Shown in pieces: positions 33,404 through 41,536 of a stretch of DNA of 45,626 bases. Source of the DNA: Candidatus Methanomethylophilaceae archaeon. GTDB taxonomy: Archaea; Thermoplasmatota; Thermoplasmata; Methanomassiliicoccales; Methanomethylophilaceae. The notes below the pieces were generated by a model that was not told the DNA's origin, did no database searches, and saw only the letters and a list, made by a program, of their open reading frames with translations. A program made the translations under genes and the position numbers. Within the stretch, counting starts at the first letter, position 1. Each line of letters begins with the position of its first letter. Location of the stretch: positions 1 to 45,626 of the forward strand of contig CALULN010000002.1 of assembly GCA_944321505.1 (NCBI GenBank), in the 5' to 3' direction.

Positions 33404-34948
33404 TCACTCCTCCTCCCGGGTAGGGGTCTTCACTTTGAAGACCAGGCCGATGATCACCAGGAGCAGCAGCAGGATGCCACCGATCAGGAAGGACATGTCC
33501 ACGCTGTTGGCGAAAGCCTCCAGGATGTTCTGCACATACGGAGCGAATACCATGTACTCGAGGTCGCCCTCCATGACCTTGGCCACGATGTCCAGCACTC
33601 CGGTGTCGTGGGGCACCTGCGCGAATATGTCCGCAGGCAGCAGGGACTCCAGGTTCCCGGTGATGGACGCCGTGATGATCATGGAGAAGATGGCCGTCCC
33701 CATGGTGGCTCCGATGGACCTGATCAGGTTGACGGAGGATGTGGTCATTCCCATCTCCCTGGGGGCGGAGCTGTTCTGCACGGCGGTCATGATGACCGAC
33801 ATCATGCATCCGAGGCCTAGACCGAGGACGAAGGTGCTGCCGCAGTAGAACGTGATGGTGGTGCCCAGGGTCATGGTGGACATCATGTACAGTCCGACGA
33901 AGCAGAGCACGGGGCCCACGATCAGCCAGGGGCGGTACCCGGTCCTGTTGACGTACCTCCCGCTGGTCAGGGAGGTTATCATCATCCCGGCGACCAGTGC
34001 GAGGGAGTAGAATCCCGCCTCCAGGGTGGTCAGGCCGAAGATGTAGATGGCGAACATGGACGCATAGGTCATGGCACCCATCATCCCGATGCCGTAGATC
34101 AGCATGAAGATCCCTGAGAGCACCACGGTCTTGTTCTTCAGGAGGTGGGGTGCCAGCAGAGGCTCTTCGGCTCTCCTCTCCCTCATGACGAACAGCACCA
34201 GCAGCACGACGGCGACCGCGATCATGATCGCGCTGGTGGAACTGGCCCACTCGAAGTTCTTGCCGCCCAGCTCGATGAACAGCAGGACATCCAGCAGGAG
34301 GACGGACAGCAGGCAGATCCCTGCGGTGTCCACTTTCTGGTCCGCCCTGATTACGGGGGTGGGGAACTTCTTCACGGTCAGGAAAATGCTGGCGATGGCC
34401 AGAGGCACGTTGATGTAGAAGATCCAGTGCCAGGAGATGGTCTCGGTTATGTAGCCTCCGATCAGGGGGCCGATTCCGCTGCCGATACCGAACAGTGCGC
34501 CCATGACGCCCTGGATCCTGGCCCTCTGGCTGGGGGCGTAGAAGTCAGCGACGGCCGCGGTGGCCACGGGGATCAGGATACCTCCGCCGAATCCCTGCAC
34601 CGCACGGCATATGATGAGCATCTCCATGTTGACGGAGAGTCCGGCGACTATGGAGCCGACGATGAACAGACCCAGTCCCAGGAGGAACAGGGGCTTCCTC
34701 CCGAACATGTCCGACAGCTTCCCCGCGATGGGGATCATGATGGTCTCACACAGCAGGTACGCCGTGATCATCCATGAGTAAAGGTCCGACCCGTTGAGGT
34801 CGGCGGCGATGACGGGGCCGCATGTCCCGACGATGGTCCCGTCGAAGCATGCGATAAGCATCGCCAGGAAAATACCGGCCATGGTCACGTTGCGGACCTT
34901 GGGGTCGATGTTCTTCCAAGTGATCTCTTCTTGAGTGATGCTTCTCAC
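33404..34948 (-). CDS. DHA2-type MFS multidrug efflux pump (EmrB/QacA-like)
   Basis: The 514-residue protein has about 14 helices, with CFDGTIVGTCGPVIAADL in helix 1 (the D1 motif region of DHA2 pumps), GKLSDMFGRKPLFLLGL (motif A) and GPLIGGYITETISWHWIFYINVP (motif C region). It probably exports toxic amphipaths using the proton gradient. The start is GTG 34948, about 27-35 bp after the TATA box CTATAAATAG (complement of 34975-34984), hence nearly leaderless. MarR-type operators flank that TATA box. Confidence 0.9.
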   Translation of the reverse strand: MRSITQEEITWKNIDPKVRNVTMAGIFLAMLIACFDGTIVGTCGPVIAADLNGSDLYSWMITAYLLCETIMIPIAGKLSDMFGRKPLFLLGLGLFIVGSIVAGLSVNMEMLIICRAVQGFGGGILIPVATAAVADFYAPSQRARIQGVMGALFGIGSGIGPLIGGYITETISWHWIFYINVPLAIASIFLTVKKFPTPVIRADQKVDTAGICLLSVLLLDVLLFIELGGKNFEWASSTSAIMIAVAVVLLVLFVMRERRAEEPLLAPHLLKNKTVVLSGIFMLIYGIGMMGAMTYASMFAIYIFGLTTLEAGFYSLALVAGMMITSLTSGRYVNRTGYRPWLIVGPVLCFVGLYMMSTMTLGTTITFYCGSTFVLGLGLGCMMSVIMTAVQNSSAPREMGMTTSSVNLIRSIGATMGTAIFSMIITASITGNLESLLPADIFAQVPHDTGVLDIVAKVMEGDLEYMVFAPYVQNILEAFANSVDMSFLIGGILLLLLVIIGLVFKVKTPTREEE

Positions 34949-34953
34949 CTTGA

Positions 34954-34997
34954 GTTCACTTGTAAACAGAGGTCCTATTTATAGTTCACATGTAAAC
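34954..34997 (-). promoter_or_regulatory. Pair of MarR-type operators flanking the pump TATA box
   Basis: GTTCACTTGTAAAC (34954-34967) and GTTCACATGTAAAC (34984-34997) differ at one position and are 30 bp apart. The second is palindromic at 12 of 14 positions. One lies at the predicted transcription start and the other just upstream of TATA, ideal for repression by the linked MarR protein. Confidence 0.75.
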
Positions 34998-35127
34998 AAT
35001 CGCCGCACTAAGACGCACATTCCGTATGGATTCGATGCTGGCACATCCCTCAAACACCGTAGCAGCACCCGCCCTGAATCGAAGTCTGGTTTATATCCGC
35101 CTCCGCCGTTAGACCCTCGGTGATCCC

Positions 35128-35628
35128 ATGAAGGTGACCAGCAGCGCGATAGAGGGCGGCGTGATCGCCGCGAAGTACGGATGTAGAGGCGACGTGTTCG
35201 TCAACGGGATGCCGGGACTGTCCATCCCATTCGAGATCATCGATGCCCCGGCAGGTACGGAGAGCTTTGCCGTGATATTCGACGACTACGACGCGGTGCC
35301 GGTGTGCGGCTTCGACTGGATCCACTGGACCATCAGCGACTTGCGGAAGCCCTCTGTGAAGGAGGGCGAGTCCCACAACAGCCCCGACTTCACGGAGGGG
35401 TGCAACAGCTGGCACAGCGCCGCATCGGACAACAGCATCGAGGAGGCCACCGGCTACGGCGGCCCCGCACCTCCAGACAGGGAGCACAGGTACACCCTGA
35501 AGGTCTACGCTCTGGACACCGTCCTGGACCTGAAGAGGGGGTTCAGGCTGAACGAGCTGTACTTCGCCATGCAGGGGCACGTCCTGGCGCATGCCAAGCT
35601 GGTGGGCAGGTACTCACCCGAGGCATGA
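35128..35628 (+). CDS. PEBP/YbhB-family protein
   Basis: The 166-residue phosphatidylethanolamine-binding-protein-like fold has [23 protein letters not shown], the characteristic IHWTI in place of the usual HW[VL], [14 protein letters not shown] (the conserved G-P-x-P-P-x-x-x-H-x-Y motif) and a C-terminal ALDTVLDL. Archaeal members are of unknown function. The ribosome site GGTGAT (35119-35124) and TATA TTTATATCC (35090-35098) precede ATG. Confidence 0.9.
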   Translation: MKVTSSAIEGGVIAAKYGCRGDVFVNGMPGLSIPFEIIDAPAGTESFAVIFDDYDAVPVCGFDWIHWTISDLRKPSVKEGESHNSPDFTEGCNSWHSAASDNSIEEATGYGGPAPPDREHRYTLKVYALDTVLDLKRGFRLNELYFAMQGHVLAHAKLVGRYSPEA

Positions 35629-35659
35629 GTGCTTAAGGGGACATCCGCATACGGGGTGC

Positions 35660-36415
35660 ATGGATATGTCTGACACCATGAGGCTGGTGCTCCTCCGCCA
35701 CGGGGAGAGCGTCTGGAACAGGGAGAACCTGTTCACCGGATGGACTGACGTGGACCTCTCCGACAAGGGGAGGGAGGAGGCCAGGGCTGCCGGCGTCCTG
35801 ATGAGGGACAACGGCCTGGATTTCGACATCTGCTTCACATCGTACCTGAAGCGCGCCATACACACCCTGAACCTCGCCCTCGAGGCCATGGACAGGGAGT
35901 GGCTGCCGGTGGTCAAGGCCTGGCAGCTCAACGAGCGCCACTACGGCGCCCTCCAGGGGCTGAACAAGTCGGAGACCGCCGAGAGGTTCGGGGAGGAGCA
36001 GGTCAGGGTATGGCGCAGATCCTACGCCACGCCCCCGCCGGAGCTGTCCCCGGATGACGAGAGGAACCCCGCCAGGCAGGAGATGTTCAGGACCGTCCCG
36101 GAGGATTCCCTCCCGCTGACGGAGAGCCTGAAGGATACCGTCGCCAGGGCGGTGCCGTACTTCGAGAGTGAGATCAAGCCGAGGATGCTGGCCGGGGAGA
36201 GGGTGCTCATCGCCGCCCACGGCAACTCCCTCAGGGCGCTGGTGAAGGTGTTCGACGGCATGTCGGACGACGACATCGTCGGCGTCAACATACCGACGGG
36301 CGTGCCGCTGGTCTACGAGTTCGACAGGGGCTTCAACGTGGTGTCCAAGAGGTACCTGGGCGAGGACGTGGAGGCCAAGATGGCCGCTGTCGCGAACCAG
36401 GGCAAAGCCAAGTGA
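35660..36415 (+). CDS. gpmA: 2,3-bisphosphoglycerate-dependent phosphoglycerate mutase
   Basis: The protein has about 251 residues. Hallmarks: [51 protein letters not shown] and [12 protein letters not shown]. It interconverts 3- and 2-phosphoglycerate in glycolysis/gluconeogenesis. Most archaea use the unrelated apgM enzyme, so this bacterial-type gene is a likely transfer. ATG 35660, 35666 or 35678 could be the start; 35660 fits a weak TATA (CTTAAG, 35633-35638), while GGGGTG (35654-35659) would better serve 35666. Confidence 0.92.
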   Translation: MDMSDTMRLVLLRHGESVWNRENLFTGWTDVDLSDKGREEARAAGVLMRDNGLDFDICFTSYLKRAIHTLNLALEAMDREWLPVVKAWQLNERHYGALQGLNKSETAERFGEEQVRVWRRSYATPPPELSPDDERNPARQEMFRTVPEDSLPLTESLKDTVARAVPYFESEIKPRMLAGERVLIAAHGNSLRALVKVFDGMSDDDIVGVNIPTGVPLVYEFDRGFNVVSKRYLGEDVEAKMAAVANQGKAK

Positions 36416-36423
36416 TCTGTGGG

Positions 36424-36438
36424 GGGGGGTCACCCCCC
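36424..36438. terminator. Bidirectional GC hairpin between convergent genes
   Basis: GGGGGG-TCA-CCCCCC lies between the mutase stop and the convergent DUF4143 ATPase stop. It is a simple strong stem that could end both transcripts; there is no T-run on either side. Confidence 0.4.
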
Positions 36439-36441
36439 GGT

Positions 36442-37845
36442 TCATTCCGAATACCTCCGGCGTATCTCATCCAACGAGGACAGGTCGACCTCGTTCTCCG
36501 GGCGCGGATCGATCGCATCCATGAACGAGGCCGCGAACAGAGGGTAGTGGCGGACGCCCTTCTCGTCGGTGAAGACATTCCTAGTCTCGAACATGATCCC
36601 GTCTGTGCTGTATTCCCTCATGACGCGGTTCAGGGACCTGCAGCTTCTCTTCTCTCCGGATTTCACTTCTACGCAGCAGACGCGGCCGTTCACTATGGTC
36701 ACGAAGTCCACCTCCATCCTCGGATCGTCTTTGAAGAGGTACATCAGCCTGCGACCCTGGGTGCGGAGCGCCTGGGCAATGGCGTTCTCCGCCACCGCCC
36801 CCATGTTCGCATCCGCGTGCCCTTCCACCACCGCGGTCATGACGGTGTCGTCGTACATGGATGTCAGCACTCCTGTGTCGACTATGTAGAGTTTGAACCT
36901 GTCAGTTTGCAGTCTCTCCTCCAGAGGGCTTACGGGTTCGGTGAGGCAATTGCAGGTCATGGTGATGTTCGCCATCTCCAACCATTCCAATGCCGGGGCG
37001 AAGTATCTGAATCCAGTGCTCTTGGTGCCTTCTGCCAGAGGTCTGTGCGGATCCTCGACTTTGCTGAACATGAACCTCTTGTTCTCGCTCGCGAGCATCC
37101 TCGGCACAGAGTCCAAGCAGGCCCCAGTCAATGATTTAGCGGTTCCCGTGGCATATGATGCGATATCATCCAGATATCCATCGATCAGTTCCTTGTGCAC
37201 TGCCCGGGCCTCGGATATGAGCCGGGAGGCAGCGAAGGATTTCACTGCATCCGGCATGCCACCCACTGCCAGGTACAGGGAATACATCTCCGAGAATGTG
37301 GAGAAAAGCGAACTATCTATCGGCTCAGTCTTCGATATGCTCCCGGTCACTTCATCTATGGCTCTCTGAGGCATGCCGAGCGCCCACAGGAACTCCTCGA
37401 AGTCCATGGGGTGCATGGTAACTCTTTTCAGATATCCCATCGGGTGCAGGCCCACCTCCTTCATCCTGATGCCGATGAGCGACCCGGATGCGATGACCTT
37501 GTATCTGCCGTCTTCTGCTAAGGGTTTCAGAGCAGTGCGTGCTGCCGGACAGTCTTGGATCTCATCCAGGAACAGCAGGGTCTTTCCGGGTTCGAATTTG
37601 AAATCCATGTACCGTGCGCTGAGACGGGTGATGATGTTGTCGACTTCTGACCCTCCTTCAAATGACGCGCACGCTTGCGGTGTGTTTTTGAAGTTTATCT
37701 CCAGGAAGCGGCCAGGGTATCTGCGTTGACAGAACTCTCTGATTGAGAATGTCTTCCCGATTTGGCGCGAACCTGTGATCAAGAGAGCCCTCTTGCCATC
37801 GGATCTGTCCCAGGCATCGATAATCGCATCGATCTTCCTGCGCAT
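36442..37845 (-). CDS. AAA-type ATPase with DUF4143 domain
   Basis: The 467-residue protein starts at MRRKIDAI (ATG 37845). Walker A GSRQIGKTF and Walker B LLFLDEIQDCPAA belong to the AAA_14 family, followed by a DUF4143 C-terminal nuclease-like fold (DTGVLTSMY...AENAIAQALRTQ...EVDFVTIVNGRVCCVEVKSG). The ExK-type VEVKSG end recalls restriction-like nucleases. Such genes are abundant in gut archaea and bacteria and their role is unknown. Two copies of a 19-bp direct repeat lie at its promoter. A second member of the family is divergent, 237 bp away. Confidence 0.88.
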   Translation of the reverse strand: MRRKIDAIIDAWDRSDGKRALLITGSRQIGKTFSIREFCQRRYPGRFLEINFKNTPQACASFEGGSEVDNIITRLSARYMDFKFEPGKTLLFLDEIQDCPAARTALKPLAEDGRYKVIASGSLIGIRMKEVGLHPMGYLKRVTMHPMDFEEFLWALGMPQRAIDEVTGSISKTEPIDSSLFSTFSEMYSLYLAVGGMPDAVKSFAASRLISEARAVHKELIDGYLDDIASYATGTAKSLTGACLDSVPRMLASENKRFMFSKVEDPHRPLAEGTKSTGFRYFAPALEWLEMANITMTCNCLTEPVSPLEERLQTDRFKLYIVDTGVLTSMYDDTVMTAVVEGHADANMGAVAENAIAQALRTQGRRLMYLFKDDPRMEVDFVTIVNGRVCCVEVKSGEKRSCRSLNRVMREYSTDGIMFETRNVFTDEKGVRHYPLFAASFMDAIDPRPENEVDLSSLDEIRRRYSE

Positions 37846-37869
37846 GAGATGTCGACGCGATGTCTGTAT

Positions 37870-37920
37870 ATCAGATTTTCGGAGGTTTTTCTGAATCAAA
37901 AATCAGATTTTCGGAGGTTT
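37870..37920 (-). promoter_or_regulatory. Direct repeats at the leftward DUF4143 ATPase promoter
   Basis: ATCAGATTTTCGGAGGTTT occurs at 37870-37888 and 37902-37920, period 32 bp; a shorter copy TCAGATTTT is at 37997-38005. On the minus strand the first repeat runs into GATATACAG, the likely TATA box, about 22-27 bp before ATG 37845. The repeats are probably operator sites for a dedicated regulator or the gene product. Confidence 0.6.
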
Positions 37921-38010
37921 GTTTGATGCGAGCGCCAGGATCCCCGATGCACCGACTCTGTCCGGAGAAGCGTGAGTGGTACGTTCTGACTTCATGTCAG
38001 ATTTTTTGAT

Positions 38011-38072
38011 ACCCAAAAAATCGAAATTCTTTGATTTTTAGGTACCCTATTTTTCAAATACCTTTCAAATAC
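38011..38072 (+). promoter_or_regulatory. Repeats at the rightward DUF4143 ATPase promoter
   Basis: An inverted repeat AAAAATC/GATTTTT (38016-38022, 38033-38039) is followed by two direct copies of TTTCAAATAC 11 bp apart (38052-38061, 38063-38072), one of which may double as TATA. The ATG follows at 38083. The sites differ from those of the leftward ATPase. Confidence 0.45.
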
Positions 38073-38082
38073 ATTCAGAATC

Positions 38083-39501
38083 ATGGACAGGCTTATCGAG
38101 AGGAAGCTGCTGGAATGGAAGGATTCCCCGGACAGGAAGCCTCTCGTCGTTCTGGGGATGCGCCAATGCGGCAAGACGTACACGCTCCGCCGTTTCGGAG
38201 AGGAGCATTACAGTAGCACGGTCTATCTCGATTTCGAGAGCATGCCGGAGCTGAGGGACGTGTTCTGGAATCTCGATCCGATGCGCATAATCGAAACGCT
38301 TTCCAAGAGGTTCGGTCCGATAACGCCGGATACTCTGATGATCTTCGACGAAGTCCAGATGTGCTACCCCGCACTGACGTCGTTGAAGTATTTCTGTCAG
38401 GACGCTCCCGAATACCATATCGTCTGTGCGGGTTCGCTTCTGGGGGTGTCCCTGGCGGACAGGAAGGGGGCCGACAGTGGGTTCTCGTTCCCTGTGGGAA
38501 AGGTCGACTTCCTGAGGATGCGCCCGATGTGCTTCGGCGAGTTCGTGATGGCAAGGCTTGGAAGGGAGACATTCGAGTTCATGGACTCCCTCAGACCGGA
38601 ACAGCCGCTGCCGGACGGTCTGATGCGGACCCTGGAAGCCGCGTACCGGGAATATCTTCTCGTCGGAGGGATGCCGGAAGCCGTCTCCAGATGGTGCGAG
38701 ACCGAGGACATGTCGGCAGTCAGGCGTCTGCAGCGCGGAATCATAACCTCCTTCGAGCGTGACATGTCCAAGTACAGCGGAGAGGACTTCGGCAGAATCA
38801 ATGCTGTCTGGAGTTCAGCGGCTTATCAGCTGGCGGAATCTGGTGACAGGTTCAGGATGAAGGATGCCGGCGGATACATGAAGACGCTGGCGGGGCCTAT
38901 CGGATGGCTGCTGGGAGCCGATCTGCTGCACAGGGCCTGGGAGGTCAACGATGATCGCGTTCCTCCGGAGCCTCGCGGTTCGATCTACTACAAGCTGTAT
39001 TTCCCCGATGTGGGTCTGCTCACCTGCAGGGCGGGTGTCGAGTATGACACCCTCTCTGTGAAGGACGGACGCACTTCCGTCATCAGGGGAGCCATCGCCG
39101 AGAATTTCGTACTGAACGAATTGGATTATGCTCTGGATACGGACGGGGATGCCTACTACTGGATGAACAGGCCGGGCACCGCAGAGGTGGATTTCCGCGT
39201 TACGATCGGACCCGATCCGGTTCCTGTTGAGGTCAAGTCCGGCCACGTGGGCAGGATGCAGAGCCTGGAATGCTATTGCTCCAAATACCGTCCCAAGGCG
39301 GCGTTCGTGGTCTCCGGCAGGAATGTACGCATAGGCGGCGAAGGAGAGTTCACATTTGTGCCGTTGTACATGGTTTGGAAGTTCGCCATGTACGCGGAGG
39401 CGGCGGGCCTCACTGTCCGTCCGATAAACCCTCCTCCGCTCCGCAGGTGGTCTCCGGAGGATGAGATGCCGGGTGCGCTCTTGGGAGATGGGCAGGTTTA
39501 A
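38083..39501 (+). CDS. Second AAA-type ATPase with DUF4143 domain
   Basis: The 472-residue protein has Walker A GMRQCGKTYTLRRFG, Walker B LMIFDEVQMCYPA and sensor CAGSLLGVSLA, then a DUF4143 part (YKLYFPDVGLLTCRAGV, IAENFVLNELDYAL, AEVDFRVTIGPDPVPVEVKSGHVG). It belongs to the same family as the leftward neighbour, but sequence differs throughout, so they are old paralogues, not a recent duplication. Function is unknown. Confidence 0.88.
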   Translation: MDRLIERKLLEWKDSPDRKPLVVLGMRQCGKTYTLRRFGEEHYSSTVYLDFESMPELRDVFWNLDPMRIIETLSKRFGPITPDTLMIFDEVQMCYPALTSLKYFCQDAPEYHIVCAGSLLGVSLADRKGADSGFSFPVGKVDFLRMRPMCFGEFVMARLGRETFEFMDSLRPEQPLPDGLMRTLEAAYREYLLVGGMPEAVSRWCETEDMSAVRRLQRGIITSFERDMSKYSGEDFGRINAVWSSAAYQLAESGDRFRMKDAGGYMKTLAGPIGWLLGADLLHRAWEVNDDRVPPEPRGSIYYKLYFPDVGLLTCRAGVEYDTLSVKDGRTSVIRGAIAENFVLNELDYALDTDGDAYYWMNRPGTAEVDFRVTIGPDPVPVEVKSGHVGRMQSLECYCSKYRPKAAFVVSGRNVRIGGEGEFTFVPLYMVWKFAMYAEAAGLTVRPINPPPLRRWSPEDEMPGALLGDGQV

Positions 39502-39597
39502 TTCGCCGATGCCGATTGGCCTTCCGGCTATCGCAGAGCAGTCACGCTGCGTCCGCGGAGTGATCCCGGACGGAGGTCGGTCCAATCTGTGATTACT

Positions 39598-39618
39598 GTG
39601 TATATTATGCATATACAC
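39598..39618 (+). promoter_or_regulatory. GntR/YtrA operator
   Basis: GTGTATAT-N5-ATATACAC is a perfect 8+8 palindrome immediately upstream of TATA TTATATAC (39619-39626). It is centred where a repressor would block transcription-factor binding. GTGTA...TACAC half-sites fit the YtrA-type GntR regulator encoded just downstream. Confidence 0.7.
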
Positions 39619-39655
39619 TTATATACAACCATGCCGTACGGGGAACCAGAGGGAA

Positions 39656-40030
39656 ATGGAGATCGTCATAAGCAACTCCAGCGGGAAGCCGATCTATGAG
39701 CAGATCACCGACCAGGTGAAGAGCCAGATCATGTCAGGTTCGCTCAAAGCGGGGGAGCCCCTGCCCAGCATGCGCGTGCTGGCGGCGGATCTGAAGGTCA
39801 GCCTGATAACCACCAAGAGGGCGTACAACGACCTGGAGGCGGAAGGGTTCATAGAGACGGTGGCCGGCAAGGGCAGCTTCGTGGCCGCCCAGGATCCGGC
39901 CCTGCTCCGTGAGGCCAACCTCAGGCTGGCCGAGGACGGGATACGCAGGGCGGTGGAGGTTGCCAGGCGCAGCTCGATAACCAAAGAGGAGCTGCTGGAG
40001 ATGGTCGACATCCTGTACGACGGTGATTGA
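39656..40030 (+). CDS. GntR-family regulator, YtrA type
   Basis: The 124-residue protein has the GntR wHTH (PIYEQITDQVKSQIMSGSL, then PLPSMRVLAADLKVSLITTKRAYNDLEAEG, then KGSFVA) with only a short C-terminal helical tail, the layout of YtrA regulators that control adjacent ABC exporters. The start follows GAGGGA. The next gene begins 3 bp after its stop. It probably autoregulates through the palindrome upstream. Confidence 0.88.
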   Translation: MEIVISNSSGKPIYEQITDQVKSQIMSGSLKAGEPLPSMRVLAADLKVSLITTKRAYNDLEAEGFIETVAGKGSFVAAQDPALLREANLRLAEDGIRRAVEVARRSSITKEELLEMVDILYDGD

Positions 40031-40032
40031 AG

Positions 40033-40878
40033 ATGGACAACGCTGTGGAGATCAGAGGGCTCTGCAAGTCATTCGGGTCCTTCGGGCTGGAAGATGTAAG
40101 CCTGGACATACCGAAGGGCTACGTGGTCGGCCTCATCGGCGAGAACGGAGCCGGGAAGACCACGCTCATCAAGTGCATGACAGGCGCCTGCAGCATCGAT
40201 TCCGGGGAGGTGTCGTTCCCCTCCGGAGGCAGGCCGGAGGTGGGGGACATCGGCATCGTGTTCGATGAGTGCCACTTCTTCCCCAACATGAGCGGGGCTC
40301 AGATCGGGGGTGTGATGTCGGGGATGTTCCCCAAGTGGGATCAGGCATCCTACGAGAGGCTGATGTCCGGGTTCGGGATCCCTCTCGACAAGAAGCTGAG
40401 GGAATACTCGCGCGGCATGAAGATGAAGATCCAGGTGGCGGTGGCGCTGTCCCACGATCCGAAGCTGGTGATCCTGGACGAGGCCACCGCCGGCATGGAT
40501 CCCGCGGCCAGGGACGAGTTCCTGGACATCGTCATGGGGTACATGGCCGACGAGGAGCACACCGTGCTCATGTCGTCCCACATCACCACGGACCTGGAGC
40601 GCGTGGCGGACTACATAGCCTTCATCCATGAGGGCAGGGTGCTGATGTACGGCACCAAGGACGACATAATGGAGAACTACGGGATCGCCAAGGGCCGCGA
40701 GACGGACGTCCTCTCCATCGGCAGGGAGAACATCGTCAGCATCCGCAGGGACGGGTACAGCGTCTCCGCGTTGGTGAAGGACAGGAAGGGGGTCGGAGAG
40801 GCGTACCCGGAGCTGGTGGTGGACCCCGCGTCCCTGGACGACATAATGGTGATGATCATCAGGGGGGATGTGGCATGA
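40033..40878 (+). CDS. ABC transporter ATP-binding protein (YtrB-like)
   Basis: The 281-residue ATPase has Walker A GENGAGKTTLIK, a signature region YSRGMKMKIQVAVALS (the glycine motif is replaced by YSRGM), Walker B LVILDEATAGMDP and H-loop SSHIT. This variant signature is usual in ABC-2 exporters partnered with GntR regulators. ATG 40033 is chosen because GGTGAT (40022-40027) lies 5 nt upstream. Likely a drug or peptide-antibiotic response exporter; substrate unknown. Confidence 0.88.
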   Translation: MDNAVEIRGLCKSFGSFGLEDVSLDIPKGYVVGLIGENGAGKTTLIKCMTGACSIDSGEVSFPSGGRPEVGDIGIVFDECHFFPNMSGAQIGGVMSGMFPKWDQASYERLMSGFGIPLDKKLREYSRGMKMKIQVAVALSHDPKLVILDEATAGMDPAARDEFLDIVMGYMADEEHTVLMSSHITTDLERVADYIAFIHEGRVLMYGTKDDIMENYGIAKGRETDVLSIGRENIVSIRRDGYSVSALVKDRKGVGEAYPELVVDPASLDDIMVMIIRGDVA

Positions 40879-41492
40879 TGAGCCTGGTCAAGAAGGATCT
40901 GGCACTCGTGAAGGGAGGCATCATATGGCTGGGCCTGTTCGCTGCGGTGTTCTGCTTCCTGTTCATAGACAGGTCGAATTACGTCATGTGTATCGTGGCG
41001 CCGGTGCTGTTCTCCTCCCTGGCGTCCACATCCTTCGCCTGGGACGACCAGTGCCAGTGGAACGTCTTCGCCGTGTCCTCCGGAATCGACAGGAAGGAGA
41101 TCGTGCGCTCCAAGTACGTCTCGTCCGCGTTGGTCATACCTATAGGGGCGGTCATCGGCGCGGTCATCGCCGTGGCGGTGACCTTCGGCGACGGATTGGA
41201 TCTCGCGAGCATCGCCGTCAACACCCTGACGGGCATCGTCCTGAGCGTGGTGATATTCAGCATAGGGATCTGCGTGAACTACGTCACAGGGAACAGCATC
41301 CGGGCGCAGTACCTCTCCATCATCATACTGATGGTGAGCGTCATAGCCCTGGTGTCCGGCACGGTGTTCGCCAACAGCCTGCTGGGCGGAGGGATGGCTG
41401 TCATCCTGGCGTTCCTGGTGGCTGTGATGGCAGTTGTGGTGCTGGTGACCTACAGGATCTCCTGCGACAGGTTCCTGAAGCGGGACCTCTGA
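40875..41492 (+). CDS. ABC-2 type permease
   Basis: The 205-residue protein has about six hydrophobic segments and no other domain, matching the short ABC-2 permeases paired with YtrB-like ATPases. The cytoplasmic loop FAWDDQCQWNVFAVSSG resembles the DEKxxW...YALPxS motif of that group. Its ATG overlaps the ATPase stop (ATGA), so the two are coupled. Followed by a terminator. Confidence 0.82.
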   Translation: MMSLVKKDLALVKGGIIWLGLFAAVFCFLFIDRSNYVMCIVAPVLFSSLASTSFAWDDQCQWNVFAVSSGIDRKEIVRSKYVSSALVIPIGAVIGAVIAVAVTFGDGLDLASIAVNTLTGIVLSVVIFSIGICVNYVTGNSIRAQYLSIIILMVSVIALVSGTVFANSLLGGGMAVILAFLVAVMAVVVLVTYRISCDRFLKRDL

Positions 41493-41505
41493 CATGGGGG
41501 ATCGC

Positions 41506-41536
41506 CCTCCCCGGAAGGGGAGGGGAATCATTTTTT
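41506..41536 (+). terminator. Terminator of the GntR-ABC operon
   Basis: CCCTCCC / GGGAGGG with a 5-nt loop is followed by GGAATCA and a T6 run (41531-41536). It ends the rightward operon and overlaps the 3' end of the convergent ATPase gene. Confidence 0.7.
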
